Source: JASSUD01 sp031963225
GTDB taxonomy: Bacteria; Pseudomonadota; Gammaproteobacteria; Burkholderiales; Burkholderiaceae
Assembly: GCA_031963225.1 (NCBI GenBank)
Contig: JASSUD010000014.1
Span: 1-44,176 of the forward strand
Length of the DNA stretch: 44,176 bases
Direction: 5' to 3'
How positions within the stretch are numbered: the stretch's first letter is position 1; each line of letters begins with the position of its first letter. Position numbers and translations under genes: made by a program. Shown in pieces: positions 29,272-38,019 of the stretch. The notes under the pieces are model-generated. The model was given only the letters and a program-made list of their open reading frames with translations, was not told where the DNA came from and searched no databases.

Positions 29272-29952
29272 TTAAACACTAAATGGCACTTTATACACTG
29301 CACTGAGGCTACGCAGTGCTTCTTCAAGCGTTGTGCAGGCTTTGCTAATCAATGAAGACATCTGGTTTGCCAATTCTTTCAAACGATCGCGTGTTTCACG
29401 GGTTACGTTGTTGATGGTGCTTTTGGTGTCAGCCATTTCGCATTCCTGTTGGCCTTCTGTTCTGCCAGGGGCATTAGACCATTCAGGAATGGTATCAATC
29501 AAAGAATTATGTGTAGTTATTCTGCTAAAAACATCTATTACAGTGTTACTTACGGGATTACCTGTATAAGCTTTAACACCAAAAAAGCCAGCCCCACCAA
29601 CACTAACAGCACCACCTATTACCTTCCAAAAATTTACTTTTTGGGTGGCATCCAAAGTTTTTTCTAAACCTGCAAGCTTATCTTTTAAAGCAGAAAAAGC
29701 CTGCTCAATATAAATTTGCCCAGATAGCGCTTCTACTTTCATATTGCTATCACGCATGAGTCCGGCAGCCTTTTGCGCAATTTCAAGCACGATGCGCATA
29801 ATCGCTACGATGGAGGCATTCATCCACTCCATCTCAGCCAAATCATTAGCAGTAAGTTGAACTTCAGAAAACCGTTTAGTAGCCAAAGGCTTTGTTTCTG
29901 CTGAAATGTTTTCGCGAGCATGCAGTGGCATGGTAGAAACTAAAGTATTCAT
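29272..29952 (-). CDS. sctB: Minor translocator, SseD/EspB-like
   Basis: This 226-residue protein is predicted to form the host-membrane pore with the SseC-like partner. It has long helices, one hydrophobic segment near 110-130 (VIGGAVSVGGAGFFGVKAY) and a C-terminal amphipathic coiled coil (RETRDRLKELANQMSSLISK). SseD has 195 residues and the same single-segment plan. AAGGATC precedes the ATG. It follows the SseC-like gene by 95 bp, as in SPI-2. Sequence similarity within the family is weak, so position and topology carry much of the call. Confidence 0.72.
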   Translation of the reverse strand: MNTLVSTMPLHARENISAETKPLATKRFSEVQLTANDLAEMEWMNASIVAIMRIVLEIAQKAAGLMRDSNMKVEALSGQIYIEQAFSALKDKLAGLEKTLDATQKVNFWKVIGGAVSVGGAGFFGVKAYTGNPVSNTVIDVFSRITTHNSLIDTIPEWSNAPGRTEGQQECEMADTKSTINNVTRETRDRLKELANQMSSLISKACTTLEEALRSLSAVYKVPFSV

Positions 29953-30047
29953 TATTGATCCTTCATTGCGTTAGCGCATTTTTTGTTTCAGGTAACTATT
30001 TTCAAATCGTCTAAAAAACGAAAAATAGCGTTCATATCGAAAAAATC

Positions 30048-31655
30048 TTATCTAATAAGAGCCAGCGCATCAATTGCTTTTCTCTTCGCTTCTATAAATT
30101 GCGTAACCCACTCCACAATATCTTTTAAAATTTTCCCCATCTCTTGGGTATTTTTTTCCAAATCTTCCAATTTGTCCGTAATGGCTTTCTGGGTCAACAA
30201 CTGCTGCACTTCCCGCTCAAGTTTCAGTTGCGCATTCAGGGTATTAGCCAAATATTTAGCTTCTGCTGCATAGTGTTCAAGCATACCAACAGCGGCAGCC
30301 ATCACTCCTCTCATCCCAACTCTCATAACAATGGAATAGCTAGCCTTAGGCTCCAACAACAAGTGTTTACACAACAATTTGTATAATTCTTGATCAAATG
30401 CCTTAGCATATTCAAGCGCCTGGTTTCCTTCTTGCGCAATTCGCGCTTCTTTATGCGCAGCTTCTATTATCGCGTCGATTTTTTTCAGATCGAAATTTTG
30501 CCAGCGAACACGCTTTAGCGCTTTTTCCAAAATCCCAGTGAATTCAGGGCCAGAGAATTCAAGGCCAGAGAATTCAAGGCCAGAGAATTTAGGGCCAGAA
30601 AATTCTGTCACCCAGCTTGCTCTTACTAGATCTGCAGTTATAGCTGTTTCTTCAGCTGTCTTAACGGTTTGTAGCGCCCTTACTTCAGCGGTCCCCTCAG
30701 CTACCCTTTCAAAATTTTGAAGCTCATGTGTAGATACATTAGCACCCACACTTTCCCCCATAGTTTCGACCATGGCACGCCCGATACCGACCCACCCAAT
30801 AGTAAGTACTGCTACATCAACTCCGAGTGCAGCCCACATAAATGTAGCTTCTACATGCCCTAAAGTATTTGTAGTTTTTTGCAAATCTTTTACTGCTCTT
30901 GCCTCACCCTTTGACGCCGCATAGATTTGCGCACCTTGAAAACCTGCTTTGACGAGAGAAGTTGCTCCGCCCATTAACATCAATATGCTTGAAGCTGCAG
31001 TAACCGTTAATAGAGAGCCTCCAGCAGCAATGATAGGAAGAATGAACAGCGTTCCTGCCAATGCTGCGAGCGATCCTAAAATAAGCGTGACGGCTAATCC
31101 TGACCAACGCTGATGATTGCGCTCTTTTTCAGCAGCCTTACTTTGCTCCTCATACATCTTAATCTGCCGCTCATTACTCATATCGCGGGCAGTCTGCATC
31201 GCTTTTAATGCATTTTCTGAGCTAACGTGTATCAACACGCGCTTACCGACTAAAAATTCTTGCAGTGCAAACAACAAACTCTCGACAGACAAGCCTTCTG
31301 AGCGGGCTTGAAAAGAAATTTGAGTGAATGATTCTTTTTTTGCCTCAGGAAGCTCTGCGCGCGCGCTGGTTTGTAGTTGCGTAATGATAGAAGACAGAGA
31401 GGCCTGTGCCTGGGTGGGCGTGACGATCTCTTCACCTATATTCGGCCAGCGTTCAAAAGCGACTGAGCGCTCCTCTTTACCTCGGTATGGTGAATCGGAG
31501 TCTTTCTCCAATACATATAAATCTGTCACGCCTTCCTGTACAAAAGGTACAGGCATATTCATAGCGCCATCGATTGTCTCTATGCCGCCCATCAATCTAG
31601 AAGGCATAGCAGAAGCAGGAAATGCTCGCATCAGTGATGTAGAGTTTTCTAGCAT
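30048..31655 (-). CDS. sctE: Major translocator, SseC/EspD/IpaB-like
   Basis: This 535-residue pore-forming translocon protein has a coiled N-terminal region with QKMYEEQSK-type heptads (about 150-183), a strongly hydrophobic hairpin at about 185-240 (LAVTLILGSLAALAGTLFIL) and a further segment at 270-295. The C-terminus is a long amphipathic helix ending in IDALALIR. These are the features of SseC (484), EspD and YopB. Residues 351-373 are a five-residue repeat (FSGLE/FSGPE) encoded by a 15-bp tandem repeat, which I do not know from the family. AAAGGA precedes the ATG. The chaperone gene lies directly upstream, as in sscA-sseC. Confidence 0.85.
   Translation of the reverse strand: MLENSTSLMRAFPASAMPSRLMGGIETIDGAMNMPVPFVQEGVTDLYVLEKDSDSPYRGKEERSVAFERWPNIGEEIVTPTQAQASLSSIITQLQTSARAELPEAKKESFTQISFQARSEGLSVESLLFALQEFLVGKRVLIHVSSENALKAMQTARDMSNERQIKMYEEQSKAAEKERNHQRWSGLAVTLILGSLAALAGTLFILPIIAAGGSLLTVTAASSILMLMGGATSLVKAGFQGAQIYAASKGEARAVKDLQKTTNTLGHVEATFMWAALGVDVAVLTIGWVGIGRAMVETMGESVGANVSTHELQNFERVAEGTAEVRALQTVKTAEETAITADLVRASWVTEFSGPKFSGLEFSGLEFSGPEFTGILEKALKRVRWQNFDLKKIDAIIEAAHKEARIAQEGNQALEYAKAFDQELYKLLCKHLLLEPKASYSIVMRVGMRGVMAAAVGMLEHYAAEAKYLANTLNAQLKLEREVQQLLTQKAITDKLEDLEKNTQEMGKILKDIVEWVTQFIEAKRKAIDALALIR
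30541..30605. repeat. 15-bp tandem repeat inside the major translocator gene
   Basis: Four units of AATTCAAGGCCAGAG and near-identical variants, plus a fifth partial AATTC. The period is in frame, so copy-number change would add or remove FSG(L/P)E units without a frameshift. Confidence 0.9.
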
Positions 31656-31767
31656 TTTTTATCCTTTAAACCCAAAACAGCTTGCCATGACGCGGTATAT
31701 GGCATGGAGCGCTCTATAATCAAAGCACTTTTTGAAGCAAGCCGGTGCCATAAAGCAAAACGCATTT

Positions 31768-32271
31768 TCACTGCGCAACGGCAGGAGGAAGCTGCTCTAG
31801 CAAGTGCTGCGCTTTTTTTTGAAGTGCTTGGCATTGAATCTGATAAGACTCAGATGTCGTACTTGTATTTACCTCCGCATCCGCTTCAGGATCACACTGC
31901 ATGACCCCTGTAAGCGCGCGTCGAGCGCTGTTTACATCCCCTAGTTTTTGATAACTTGAAGCTGCGTGGTAAAGCGGCCGCGGGTCTGCGCGCTTTATTG
32001 CGCTCGCCCGCAAGAAATAAAATAAGGCTTCTTGATGTAGGCCCTGCTTTTGTCGGCACAAACCTAGCGAAAGGGCGTAATCAAAATTGAAGGCATCGAG
32101 CAACAACAAAACATATAACAACTCATCTGCTGTTTTTACTTCTCCGCGATCTGCACATTGACAGGCATACACGTACAGCATATGCATATGCTCAGGCTCA
32201 ATTTCTGCTTGCGTATGCACATTACTTATTTTGGCAAGCAATTCAGCAAGTAACGTTGCCTCTTGCTTCAT
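31768..32271 (-). CDS. Translocator chaperone, SycD/LcrH/SscA family
   Basis: This 167-residue TPR protein binds hydrophobic translocators before export. Three TPR motifs run from about residue 35 to 135, among them ADELLYVLLLLDAFNFDYAL, LGLCRQKQGLHQEALFYFLR and AASSYQKLGDVNSARRALTG, as in SycD and SscA. The start is ATG 32271, 2 bases after the stop of the filament gene, so the two are translationally coupled. The neighbouring gene downstream is its expected client. The C-terminal tail is unremarkable. Confidence 0.9.
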   Translation of the reverse strand: MKQEATLLAELLAKISNVHTQAEIEPEHMHMLYVYACQCADRGEVKTADELLYVLLLLDAFNFDYALSLGLCRQKQGLHQEALFYFLRASAIKRADPRPLYHAASSYQKLGDVNSARRALTGVMQCDPEADAEVNTSTTSESYQIQCQALQKKAQHLLEQLPPAVAQ

Positions 32272-32273
32272 AT

Positions 32274-33185
32274 TTATACCCGCAAACCTTCAATAATGCT
32301 GCGTAAGGTTTTGTAAGTCGTTGTAATCATATTGGTTAAACCTTCTTGGTAATTGCTGAAGGTTTGCGTAAAAGCGGTCACTTTGGTTTGTAACTGTGCG
32401 TTAAAGTCGGTTTTCTTTTGTGATTCATTTCTGAGGGTTTCTTTAAGCATAACGAGCTCAGGCTGGGTCATTTCTCCTACTTTATCTACCCCCCCTTCCG
32501 GTTTCTGCTTGAGCCAGTCATCAATACTTTGGTTATTCACCTTAATATTTTGCTCTCTCATGAAGGCAAATAAATTCTCCATACGGCCTTTTTCGCCTTG
32601 TTCCTTCCCTGTCGACCACTCAAATTTCTTTTCAGGGCCTTCGGCTACCATTTCCATCCATTTGGTATGCAAATAATTAGCGAGGTCGGTAATATTTCTT
32701 GCTAATGAGGTGCTGCGCTCTAAATCATCCACGCAGGCTGAGAGCTGCATTTGTTGGAGATTTCTTAATTCTTCGAACGCGCGCTGTATCCGGGCAAAAA
32801 TATTTTCCGATGCAATATTTCTGGTTCTAAAGCCTCCACTCAAAGAGATTTGCTTATCTGAATCCATGCCTAGGCTCTTGGAAGAAAACGTTATGCTTTC
32901 ATCAGCAGGGAAGCTTTCTATACGCATCGATGGAGATTTTTCAGCTAGAGCACCTTGCTCCAAATCTTGCTTAGTATTGGAAAACAAACTATGTAATTCT
33001 TGCGTCGTTTTACTTGCCTCCTGCACAGGAGCCATGGCTGCAGACAGTTGTTTCAAACTTTCCGCAACGCGCGCATCTGAAGCTGCTTCTAGCTTTTCAT
33101 TAGATTGCTGCGCATTCACCCCTCTAACTGCTAGATTGGGTATGCTCTTATGATCATTGAGCGCTACATTGAGAGCTTGAGTCAT
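32274..33185 (-). CDS. sctA: Translocon filament protein, SseB/EspA-like
   Basis: The frame gives 303 residues from ATG 33185 (AGGA upstream). The open frame extends 16 hydrophobic codons further, but these are unlikely to be translated. The C-terminal third parallels SseB closely in my memory: FAFMREQNIKVNNQSIDDWL against IKYMRDNGILIDGMTIDDYM, then GGVDKVGEMTQPELVMLKET and RNESQKKTDFNAQLQTKV against the corresponding SseB helix. A terminal coiled coil follows. SseB and EspA have about 195 residues, so this protein has an N-terminal extension of about 100. EspA builds the filament on the needle tip. Confidence 0.85.
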   Translation of the reverse strand: MTQALNVALNDHKSIPNLAVRGVNAQQSNEKLEAASDARVAESLKQLSAAMAPVQEASKTTQELHSLFSNTKQDLEQGALAEKSPSMRIESFPADESITFSSKSLGMDSDKQISLSGGFRTRNIASENIFARIQRAFEELRNLQQMQLSACVDDLERSTSLARNITDLANYLHTKWMEMVAEGPEKKFEWSTGKEQGEKGRMENLFAFMREQNIKVNNQSIDDWLKQKPEGGVDKVGEMTQPELVMLKETLRNESQKKTDFNAQLQTKVTAFTQTFSNYQEGLTNMITTTYKTLRSIIEGLRV

Positions 33186-33289
33186 ACAAAAATTCCTAAA
33201 AGTAAAATAATATAAAAATATGAAAGAGAACAAAAAAACGGCCTAAAGCAGCGCGGAAAATGAAACCGGTGGTGCGCTATAACTAGAGG

Positions 33290-33736
33290 CTAAACAAAAT
33301 GTTTTGTCTTTTTTCTCTTTGAAACAGGTGCAGCAGCATCTGTCTCTTGTAACTGAATGGTGTCCCGTGTCTGCTCTGTAGCGGTTTCGCCCAGAGCCCT
33401 ATCCGCGTTAGGAGCGAATAATTCAACCTGCTCAGGCAAAGCCGGAGCATCGCTATCCGAAGAAGATTGCACTGCCTGAAGAACACCTTGAAACTCTTCA
33501 TGCAAGCCTACAACTTGCTGCGTATAGCTGATCATTTTTTTCACGCTATCTCGCAATCCCCCTTCCCACACTTTTTGGAGCGCTGCACCCGCTTCTTGGG
33601 CAGCAGGATCCCTGTTGGCGCCCTCCGTTAGCGCGCGGACTTCTTTTGGAAATTGTTCAAAGCGTCCAATTAGTGTTTTAAGCGCATCAAGCTGCCTATC
33701 TAATTCTTGTAGATCTGGTTCCGCTACTTCTGTCAT
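33290..33736 (-). CDS. SseA/CesAB-like chaperone of the filament protein
   Basis: This 148-residue, mostly helical protein opens the translocon operon with a strong GGAGGA 8 bases before its ATG. Helix one (LQELDRQLDALKTLIGRFEQ) and helix two (LRDSVKKMISYTQQVVGLHE) follow the pattern of SseA. SseA (108 residues) also ends in a basic stretch (here SKRKKTKHFV). SseA precedes sseB in SPI-2 and stabilises SseB and SseD. An acidic insertion of about 35 residues sits before the basic tail. Similarity is weak, and position supports it. Confidence 0.65.
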   Translation of the reverse strand: MTEVAEPDLQELDRQLDALKTLIGRFEQFPKEVRALTEGANRDPAAQEAGAALQKVWEGGLRDSVKKMISYTQQVVGLHEEFQGVLQAVQSSSDSDAPALPEQVELFAPNADRALGETATEQTRDTIQLQETDAAAPVSKRKKTKHFV

Positions 33737-33837
33737 TGCGCTGTTCCTCCAGTTTTAGTTTAGTCAGATGCAGTAGAGCACATGTCGCACTTACTTTTCT
33801 GCGCAATCAATCGATCCGGATTACCAAGCAAGGCGGC

Positions 33838-33843
33838 ATTATA
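33838..33843 (-). promoter_or_regulatory. Possible -10 element of the translocon operon
   Basis: The minus strand reads TACTATAATG about 100 bases before the SseA-like start. TATAAT is a perfect -10. At the usual distance upstream there is only GATTTA, a poor -35, which would fit a promoter that needs an activator. The rest of 33737-34014 shows no gene. Confidence 0.4.
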
Positions 33844-34014
33844 GTAGGGTCGCCTCATTTTAAATCAGGTATTTACCTTAGATTTATTCTGCCCCTACCA
33901 AATAGCTATTTTTAAGCAAAACAGAGCTTACCTATTTATTTAGGGCCCTTTTTGATCGCGCACCCTGCGATAGCTTCTCTCTTTTCAGAAAATGCTTATC
34001 TGCTTTCAAAAGCA

Positions 34015-37000
34015 TCACTTTTTGGGATGTACGATCTGCTCAATCGCTTTACCTATCTCATTTAAACATTCGAGCACTTCCACTAGATCGGCTTGTTTTG
34101 CCGCGTGTTCGGCTTCTTGCACTGCTGATTCGAGCTTCCATGCTGCAAATTGTCCCGCTATGCCTTTCATCTTATGTAGCTCAGATAAGAGGGCATCGAA
34201 ATCTGCGCATTCAGCACCATTTTGAAGCAAGGTGTATAGGCGGCTTATTTCTGCGTGAAATCTAAGCTCTAACTCGCGGCTAAACCCGTGCTCAGAAGAG
34301 GTATTTTCTGTTTCAGGTGCCGCTTGGTTAGACCAGGGGGCGGGTTCTAGCGTTATGCCTCGCGCCAGCTGATAGTCCATCACTTTGAGTAGTGCATTGG
34401 CTAGCATTTTTGGAACGATGGGCTTGGGTAGGAAATCATTTGCACCTGCATTTAAAAATATCGCCTTTTCATCCTCAAGCACGCCCGCTGAAAGTGCAAT
34501 GATATAGACCTCAGAATCTAAAATAGGTTCCTGCTCAGCTCGAATTCGTCTTGATGCTTCTAGCCCACTCATACCAGGCATTTGTCCATCTAGCAAAAGG
34601 GCATCAAATATTTCTGTGCTGAGCGCTTCAAAAGCTTGAGAAGCACAACTTACGGACTTTACTTTGTGGCCTAGTCTTCGCAGCATAGTTTCGAAGATTT
34701 CTAAATTGACAGGTACATCATCTACAACCAGTAGATTCAAAGTATAAGGTTGACACTTAAATTGAGGTTCGGGCTTGCTTACTTCTACTTGCCCGACCAC
34801 AATTCCTAATGTGGTGACTAAGTCTTCAAAAAGCAAAGGAAGACCGTATAAGGTGGCTATTTTTTTAGACGGTTTAGAGCCATCTAATGGAACTTGAGGA
34901 GGAGCAAAACGCGCTGACAACGGCCCTAGATTAAGGCTTACTAGTATTGGACAGCATCTTTGTAGATCACGCGCTTTTTCTGAGGCCACTCTAGTACGAA
35001 TAGCAGTGGCCAATTGTCGCTGCAATTTGGAGCCCACACGCTCATCACACCATACCGCATCAATAGGCATGCTGCTTTCATCTAGGAGTATAGCTATCGC
35101 ACCGTCTACTGAATCTACTAGTGTCCATGTAACGCCCAAGCGTTTAAAGCCATTGGATAAAGCGGGTGGCAAATCGGGGCCCATATAGACAATTAGAATA
35201 TGTATGCCAGAAAATGCACGCCATTTAGTTTGAATGCGTTGCTGCACCGCTGCATCAGCGCTTTGTACTGGCAATATCACTGTAAAGGTAGTGCCTTCTC
35301 CCTGTACGCTCTGCGCCTGTAGCTCTCCGCCCAAAAGCTCTGTTAACTGCTTACAAATAGAAAGCCCAAGCCCTGTGCCGCCAAAGCGACGAGTAATCGA
35401 CGCATCCGCTTGTATAAAGGGATCAAAAATATGTTGTATTGCTTCGCTGGAAATTCCAATTCCCGTATCTACAATACGCACGATCAAACGCGGTGCAAGC
35501 TCAGGAGTCCCTTCATTGCTTAAAAATGCTACTTCAACTTTCACGCTCCCAGCATGCGTAAATTTGATCGCATTGCCCAATAAATTCGTGATGACCTGTT
35601 GAAATTTCGTTGCATCTGAAACTACATAAGTAGGGACATCGGATGCTATATTGAGCTCTAAACGCAACCCTTTTTCATGCGCTTTGGGAATAAATACTTC
35701 CACCACTTTGTCAAAAAAGGCCAGCAGATCAAAAGGCCCCTTATTGATCGCCACACTATTGGATTCAAGTCGAGAAAAATCAAGGATCTCGTTGATAATG
35801 GATAGCAAAAGTTCGCCGCTTTGTTTGGCAACCAGGCAATAGCGCTGCTGCTCTGAATTGAGCGGAGAGTCTACTAGTAGACTCAACATGCCAATAACCC
35901 CATTCATGGGTGTGCGGATTTCATGGCTCATATTGGCTAGGAACCGACTCTTTAATTCATTCGCTCGTAATGCCTCTTTTCGAGCCACTTCCAGTTCGGC
36001 AGTCCGCTCACGCACTTGACGCTCCAGCGCGCCATACTGCGCATCCACTTCATCTAGCAAAGAGTTATAGGCTGAGGCAAACCGACCAAATTCGTCGACT
36101 CTTTTATATTCCAAGCGAGGCCGCACCGCACTCAAACGGCCTTTATCGATATCAGCGATAAAGGCCAAAAGGGGTTTGGCTAAGATTTGGCTCACCACCA
36201 AATACAGGCTTAAACACACTACGATGAGACCAATCAATCGAATAGGCAATGTGTCATAAAATGGAGCCCATGCTTGTGCCTCGAGCACATCATTTGCAAT
36301 GATCGCAGCAAAGTACCAATCAATTCCTGCCAGCTGAACGACATACGCTTTTCCACCTTTCAAGGAAAGATACTGTGGGAAAGATTCATTTTGGCGTACA
36401 TCGGTTACTAATTTTTTTAAAATTTCCGGAGCGAAATAACGGGCCCCTGCGTCACTCAAAGGCAAAATAACTTCACCAGACTGCGTAAGCACAAAGCTGC
36501 TAGCTTCTAGGGGAAAAAGCAATAAATGCTTTTTAATTAAGGTATGGAGTCTTAAACTATGTCCAGCAAGTATAGTAGGCCGCCCAAGCGCATCGCGCTC
36601 TACAGCCACCACAGAAATCATCCAAGTTTTCCAGAATGGGTCAAAAAATAATGGCCCCCATACCACTTGCCCCTTGGTAAGCGCCGCTTTTTTTCGCAAA
36701 GCGGCAATCTGTTTAGAGCGTGCACGGGCATAAGCGGTAGATACAGGCCGCGGAAAATGAATGGCCGTGCCTTCTGCTGCAAAATCGAGAAAAGTATCTC
36801 CTGCTGATGTGGTTGCTGTACCCAACATTTTGGCAGCCCGACTTGCCTTTTTAATAAATAAGGCGTGATTTGCGCTACGCTGCTTTTGCTTTGGGAAAAA
36901 AACAACAGGTCCTCCAGCTAATGGAAGATCTTGCTCTTTCTGATCTGCTAGTACTTTCCAGGCATCCAGTAAGCGACTCGCATCTTTGCTCGTCTTTAAC

Positions 37001-37224
37001 AAATTGTCTTCGGTCATATTCCATGTGTTTATAACGCCCCGTCTTAAATCTGTCAGCGCTTCATCACGGGCTCTTTGATAGGTTTGCATACCAATCAAAA
37101 CCCCCGAGACGATACTGACCAGAATGGTCAGAAAAATCACGACAACCAGGATGCGAAAAACAATCGAATTTTTCACTGCGTATTCTCGTATGATGTGGCG
37201 CAAAAATAATCTGTTACTTTTCAT
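34015..37224 (-). CDS. Hybrid sensor histidine kinase with Hpt domain, SsrA/BarA type
   Basis: This 1069-residue inner-membrane protein starts at ATG 37224 (a TTG lies 9 bp earlier). TM1 is near 22-46 (FRILVVVIFLTILVSIVSGV), a periplasmic Cache-like sensor spans about 50-335, TM2 is near 343-365, and a HAMP-like linker follows. HisKA carries His434 in SHEIRTPMNGVIGM. The ATPase domain has NLLGNAIKFT, DTGIGI and GGTGLGLSI. A degenerate receiver precedes a full one with Asp879 (LLLDGQMPGMSG) and the VVDD acidic pocket. The C-terminal Hpt has His1017 in LHKMKGIAG. This is a complete phosphorelay of the SsrA/BarA layout. It lies directly upstream of the type III block on the same strand. No partner response regulator is in the window. 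Confidence 0.9.
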   Translation of the reverse strand: MKSNRLFLRHIIREYAVKNSIVFRILVVVIFLTILVSIVSGVLIGMQTYQRARDEALTDLRRGVINTWNMTEDNLLKTSKDASRLLDAWKVLADQKEQDLPLAGGPVVFFPKQKQRSANHALFIKKASRAAKMLGTATTSAGDTFLDFAAEGTAIHFPRPVSTAYARARSKQIAALRKKAALTKGQVVWGPLFFDPFWKTWMISVVAVERDALGRPTILAGHSLRLHTLIKKHLLLFPLEASSFVLTQSGEVILPLSDAGARYFAPEILKKLVTDVRQNESFPQYLSLKGGKAYVVQLAGIDWYFAAIIANDVLEAQAWAPFYDTLPIRLIGLIVVCLSLYLVVSQILAKPLLAFIADIDKGRLSAVRPRLEYKRVDEFGRFASAYNSLLDEVDAQYGALERQVRERTAELEVARKEALRANELKSRFLANMSHEIRTPMNGVIGMLSLLVDSPLNSEQQRYCLVAKQSGELLLSIINEILDFSRLESNSVAINKGPFDLLAFFDKVVEVFIPKAHEKGLRLELNIASDVPTYVVSDATKFQQVITNLLGNAIKFTHAGSVKVEVAFLSNEGTPELAPRLIVRIVDTGIGISSEAIQHIFDPFIQADASITRRFGGTGLGLSICKQLTELLGGELQAQSVQGEGTTFTVILPVQSADAAVQQRIQTKWRAFSGIHILIVYMGPDLPPALSNGFKRLGVTWTLVDSVDGAIAILLDESSMPIDAVWCDERVGSKLQRQLATAIRTRVASEKARDLQRCCPILVSLNLGPLSARFAPPQVPLDGSKPSKKIATLYGLPLLFEDLVTTLGIVVGQVEVSKPEPQFKCQPYTLNLLVVDDVPVNLEIFETMLRRLGHKVKSVSCASQAFEALSTEIFDALLLDGQMPGMSGLEASRRIRAEQEPILDSEVYIIALSAGVLEDEKAIFLNAGANDFLPKPIVPKMLANALLKVMDYQLARGITLEPAPWSNQAAPETENTSSEHGFSRELELRFHAEISRLYTLLQNGAECADFDALLSELHKMKGIAGQFAAWKLESAVQEAEHAAKQADLVEVLECLNEIGKAIEQIVHPKK

Positions 37225-37278
37225 GTCTCTCAAGATCTGTATTAGAACAGATTCTAAGAACGCTCCTAGGAACAGCTA

Positions 37279-38019
37279 GTGTCTATCTCTAACCCTCACG
37301 ACTCTCTGTCATCCAATCGCGCTTTGGTCCTCTTTTCAGGTGGGCAAGATTCAGCAACCTGTCTGGCTTGGGCGCTTCGTCATTACGAACATGTTGAGAC
37401 CCTGGCCTTTGATTATGGACAGCGCCACCATGTCGAGCTGGATTGCCGCCTTACCTTTCGCACAGCATTAATAGAGCGCTTCCCAGAGTGGCAAAATGCA
37501 CTAGGACAAGATCACTTAATCGAGCTTCCTATGCTGGGAGTGATCAGTCAAAGTGCCATGACCGAAGAGGTAGCAATTACAGAAGATGCTACCGGATTAC
37601 CCAATACCTTCGTTCCTGGAAGAAATCTTTTATTCTTCACGCTAGCAGCTGCGCTAGCTCACCAGCGCAAGTGCCGTGTGCTGGTAGGCGGAATGTGTGA
37701 AACTGATTATTCCGGCTACCCTGATTGCCGAGATGACACGCTGAAAGCTTTGCAAGTCACACTCAATTTAGGCATGGGTACCCGCTTTATAATTGAAACT
37801 CCGCTGATGCGACTCAATAAGGCAGGCACTTGGGAGCTAGCACAGCAGTTGGGAGGCACGGCGCTGGTAGATCTTATCCGCACCCATACACATACCTGTT
37901 ATTTGGGTGGGCGTGATGTATTGCATGCATGGGGATATGGTTGCGGTAGCTGCCCAGCTTGTGTATTACGCCAACGAGGCTATGAAGATTTTTTAAAGAA
38001 GAGTGCAGCACATGTATAG
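37279..38019 (+). CDS. queC: 7-cyano-7-deazaguanine synthase
   Basis: This enzyme converts CDG to preQ0 with ATP and ammonia in queuosine synthesis. The PP-loop LFSGGQDSATCL lies near residue 19, followed by AFDYGQRHHVEL and the family stretch VPGRNLLFFTLAAALA. The zinc site CX(n)CX2CX2C is visible as CYLGGRDVLHAWGYGCGSCPAC. At 246 residues it is of normal length. GTG at 37279 is the start. It is divergent from the kinase (54 bp apart) and overlaps queE. Confidence 0.95.
   Translation: MSISNPHDSLSSNRALVLFSGGQDSATCLAWALRHYEHVETLAFDYGQRHHVELDCRLTFRTALIERFPEWQNALGQDHLIELPMLGVISQSAMTEEVAITEDATGLPNTFVPGRNLLFFTLAAALAHQRKCRVLVGGMCETDYSGYPDCRDDTLKALQVTLNLGMGTRFIIETPLMRLNKAGTWELAQQLGGTALVDLIRTHTHTCYLGGRDVLHAWGYGCGSCPACVLRQRGYEDFLKKSAAHV

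Noticed and set aside
33954..33972. Hairpin ATCGC/GCGAT as terminator of the kinase gene
   Set aside because: The stem is only 5 bp and has no T run on the minus strand. It is kept as an unexplained small palindrome.
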